NCBI GenBank assembly: GCA_963205155.1
Contig: CAUJJY010000241.1
Coordinates: 1-7,297 of the forward strand
Direction of reading: 5' to 3'
DNA from: Candidatus Zixiibacteriota bacterium
GTDB taxonomy: Bacteria; Zixibacteria; MSB-5A5; CAIYYT01
Length of the DNA: 7,297 bases
Every line of letters begins with the position of its first letter. Positions within the stretch are counted from its first letter, which is position 1. Shown one piece after another: positions 5,766 to 7,297 of the stretch. Below the pieces are notes generated by a model. It did no database searches, was not told where the DNA came from, and saw only the letters and a program-made list of their open reading frames with translations. Made by a program: the position numbers and the translations under genes.

Positions 5766-6965
5766 CTATGGCCCAACCTGTGTGCTGTCACCGACCCAGC
5801 CACATGAAATCGTATCGCTCATCCTCGTGATAAAGAGCGGCTCGGCAATCGGCAGCGGAACGCGAATCGCTACTGTTGGCTGCAGTGAAGCTCCGTTCCC
5901 CACCTCTGGGCATGTGTCTCCCGGCGTCATCACATTATACTGAACAACCGTCCCGGCGGCTCCCGGCTCGAACTTGTCAAGCCAGATTCCTCCGCCCCAA
6001 GCGGTCTGGACATCGGCACGCAGTATCAGTACCGCGTGTGTAGTGAAATCGACCATATTATCGAACGTCGGTACTGGCCGGTCTCCGACAACCGTCGAAT
6101 CAGCACCCCACAGCGTGTCAACCGGCGTACCCCAACGGCTGATGTCGCACTCCCAAGCCGCTTCAACCCAGGCAATAAACTCTTCAGATGTCCGGATCAA
6201 CTGTTCAGTCTCTCCCAGAGCCGGACATATGGCGTCTGTATAGTATAGAGTAAGCGGTAACGACGGATCGGGCACCCAGGAACAGCTGTAAGTAACATCG
6301 CTGCGATTCCAGGCAAATGTCAACTGCTCGGGGCGCGGCACAATAAACGCGGCAACGGGGTTGGTGAATATACTCGGATCGATTAGCGGACCGAAGCAAT
6401 CATCCGCCGGTGAAGATACCTCGTAGTCCACGTAAGTCTCACTTTCGACTTCTTGCAGACTCCGGACCCAGACATACCTTCCTGACAGTCCCTGCTCGAG
6501 CTTGATGATTAGGACAATCTGCGTTCCGAAATCGACAATCGGCGCTTCTCCCGGCCACAAGCTGTCCGGACCCACTACCCCGGAATCAGAAACAGTCGAG
6601 TCCGGAATCGGAATGAAATTGCGCTTGAAATTGCCATCGGCGCAATCAACTGCTCCGGCCCACCACTCTTCCCAATTGGTTTGGTCGACGATAATTTCGA
6701 ATTGCATCTGTTGCGGACAACCGTTATCGGAGAAGAACACCGGAAAGTACTGAATGCCGGTGTCGAATCCCGGAAGACCCGGCAGTGTGTCGTTAGGTCC
6801 GGAGATACCGGGCCCGCCGATGAACGGGTCGTTATCACTTTCGCGACCGCCGCCGGCAAGATGTTGTGATTCCTGCTTATCCGGCTCGGTCGGTTTATCG
6901 CTCCCGCAGCCGGCAAAAAGACCGAAAACGACAACCAGGCAAAGCAGAGTGACGATTCTGGCCAT
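5766..6965 (-). CDS. putative lipoprotein with two tandem PrcB-C-like domains
   Basis: The product has 399 residues from ATG at 6965, which has GGAGGT (6974-6979) eight bases upstream. The open frame continues upstream to GTG at 7277 but crosses the tRNA, so that longer version is rejected. Residues 1-20 form a lipoprotein signal: R3, a hydrophobic core, then LFAGC with the lipidated Cys at 20. The +2 residue is Gly, not Asp, so outer-membrane placement is likely if the cell has one. An acidic Gly/Pro-rich linker follows (about 21-75), then two repeats (78-231 and 241-391) with matched blocks: PIVDFGTQIVLI against NMVDFTTHAVLI, and YSCSW against ISCGW. Each repeat has four matched cysteines (83/247, 108/273, 190/352, 228/388), probably disulfide-bonded outside the cytoplasm. 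The order NWEEWW, VDF strand, GRYVWV and NPVAAFIVPRP resembles the PrcB C-terminal domain, an inference from pattern. There is no catalytic motif; function is unknown. Confidence 0.8.
   Translation of the reverse strand: MARIVTLLCLVVVFGLFAGCGSDKPTEPDKQESQHLAGGGRESDNDPFIGGPGISGPNDTLPGLPGFDTGIQYFPVFFSDNGCPQQMQFEIIVDQTNWEEWWAGAVDCADGNFKRNFIPIPDSTVSDSGVVGPDSLWPGEAPIVDFGTQIVLIIKLEQGLSGRYVWVRSLQEVESETYVDYEVSSPADDCFGPLIDPSIFTNPVAAFIVPRPEQLTFAWNRSDVTYSCSWVPDPSLPLTLYYTDAICPALGETEQLIRTSEEFIAWVEAAWECDISRWGTPVDTLWGADSTVVGDRPVPTFDNMVDFTTHAVLILRADVQTAWGGGIWLDKFEPGAAGTVVQYNVMTPGDTCPEVGNGASLQPTVAIRVPLPIAEPLFITRMSDTISCGWVGDSTQVGP
5793..6245 (-). repeat. second copy of duplicated extracytoplasmic domain (residues 241-391)
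   Basis: This copy holds cysteines 247, 273, 352 and 388. Landmarks are AICP, EEFIAWV, NMVDFTTHAVLI, GGGIWLDK, MTPGDTC and a final SCGW. The copies share pattern and cysteines more than identity, so the duplication is old rather than a recent tandem copy. Confidence 0.65.
6273..6734 (-). repeat. first copy of duplicated extracytoplasmic domain (residues 78-231)
   Basis: This copy holds cysteines 83, 108, 190 and 228. Landmarks are an NGCP turn, NWEEWW helix, PIVDFGTQIVLI strand, GRYVWVRS strand, SSPADDC and a final SCSW. Each has a counterpart in the second copy, with cysteine spacings of 25, 82 and 38 residues against 26, 79 and 36. Confidence 0.65.
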
Positions 6966-7065
6966 ATAATTCAACCTCCAAGGATACTCTTGTTCGCTCT
7001 GTAGACGATTTATGAACAATATCTGTGCAGAATTATCGGGAAGATGCGCATACTCCAAGGAAAAA

Positions 7066-7139
<74 letters not shown>

Positions 7140-7277
7140 ATTGGCAGCCTTAAGAAATTCCTCCGACAGGTAATTGTCAAGGGATTTCTTGGCGGGGTCG
7201 TCGAGTTGCCGGACGTCTTTAACCCGCCCGCGACAGTCCGCGCCGTGATGGATGGAGATTATCGTTCGTTTACTCAC
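7140..7277 (-). other. open frame with ribosome site running into the tRNA (doubtful gene)
   Basis: From GTG at 7277 a frame of 46 codons is open up to the tRNA and stays open through it in phase with the lipoprotein gene. GAGGA (7288-7284) is six bases upstream, good spacing for a start, and the GTG overlaps a TGA stop of another frame by four bases, as in coupled genes. The peptide (SKRTIISIHHGADCRGRV at residues 2-19) resembles nothing I recognise. The part encoded by the tRNA (APIAQLDRAS) is the well-known spurious translation of tRNA genes. It could be a truncated gene remnant or chance. Confidence 0.2.
7152..7180 (-). promoter_or_regulatory. possible promoter of the tRNA-Arg gene
   Basis: TTGACA (7180-7175 on the minus strand) matches the -35 consensus exactly. 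After a 17-base spacer comes TTTCTT (7157-7152), only three of six matches to a -10 box. The predicted start would be near 7145, a few bases before the tRNA 5' end, which fits a tRNA promoter. The -10 box is poor, so confidence is moderate. Confidence 0.4.
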
Positions 7278-7297
7278 CGGAGTTCCTCGACTACTCC
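7274..7297 (-). CDS. possible C-terminal tail of a gene entering from the right
   Basis: On the minus strand the eight codons from the right edge read GVVEELR and then TGA (7276-7274). This is an acidic/basic helix-like tail that could end a gene lying outside the window. Only the four-base overlap with the GTG at 7277 supports it; seven residues are too few to identify anything. Confidence 0.2.
   Translation of the reverse strand, partial: GVVEELR

Noticed and set aside
6575..6934. Other-frame minus-strand open frame of 119 codons inside the lipoprotein gene
   Set aside because: It is a shadow of the repeat-bearing lipoprotein frame, with no recognisable domain and no ribosome site.

Overview
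The window reads as bacterial chromosomal DNA of moderate GC content with dense, short-spaced genes and several TTG starts preceded by strong GGAGG-type ribosome sites. An exported lipoprotein points to a Gram-negative-type envelope. The gene mix (bacterial tetrahydropterin genes, reverse transsulfuration genes, an acidic Gly/Pro-rich lipoprotein) would fit an uncultured lineage near the FCB group. That placement is an inference from gene style only and is weak. I see no insertion sequence, CRISPR array, transposase or integrase.

Layout. Positions 1-3615 carry leftward (minus-strand) genes. Read in the direction of transcription they are: a cystathionine beta-synthase with two C-terminal CBS domains (3615-2248), a cystathionine gamma-lyase/gamma-synthase-type PLP enzyme (2245-1079), a DUF302 protein (1016-621), and the N-terminal 189 residues of a GT4-type glycosyltransferase that runs off the left edge (568-1). 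A 197-bp divergent intergenic region (3616-3812) separates these from a rightward cluster. That cluster is an SDR oxidoreductase (3813-4550), a 6-pyruvoyltetrahydropterin synthase homologue (4554-4961) and a second SDR oxidoreductase (5010-5738). Convergent to it, on the minus strand, is a 399-residue lipoprotein with a tandem-duplicated domain (6965-5766). Upstream of the lipoprotein lies a tRNA-Arg(ACG) gene (7139-7066), preceded by a TTGACA box. The last ~160 bp contain a minus-strand open frame with a good ribosome site that runs straight into the tRNA.

How the genes work together. The first two leftward genes form a compact reverse-transsulfuration unit: homocysteine plus serine gives cystathionine, which gives cysteine. 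The rightward cluster looks like a pterin unit. The central enzyme has all the catalytic, zinc and pterin-binding residues of true PTP synthase, at a constant offset of eight residues from the rat enzyme as I recall its numbering. The two flanking SDRs are candidates for the sepiapterin-reductase-like steps that would turn 6-pyruvoyltetrahydropterin into a tetrahydrobiopterin-type cofactor. No GTP cyclohydrolase I is in the window. The most interesting items are this SDR-PTPS-SDR cluster and the lipoprotein, which has two PrcB-C-like repeats with four matched cysteines each.
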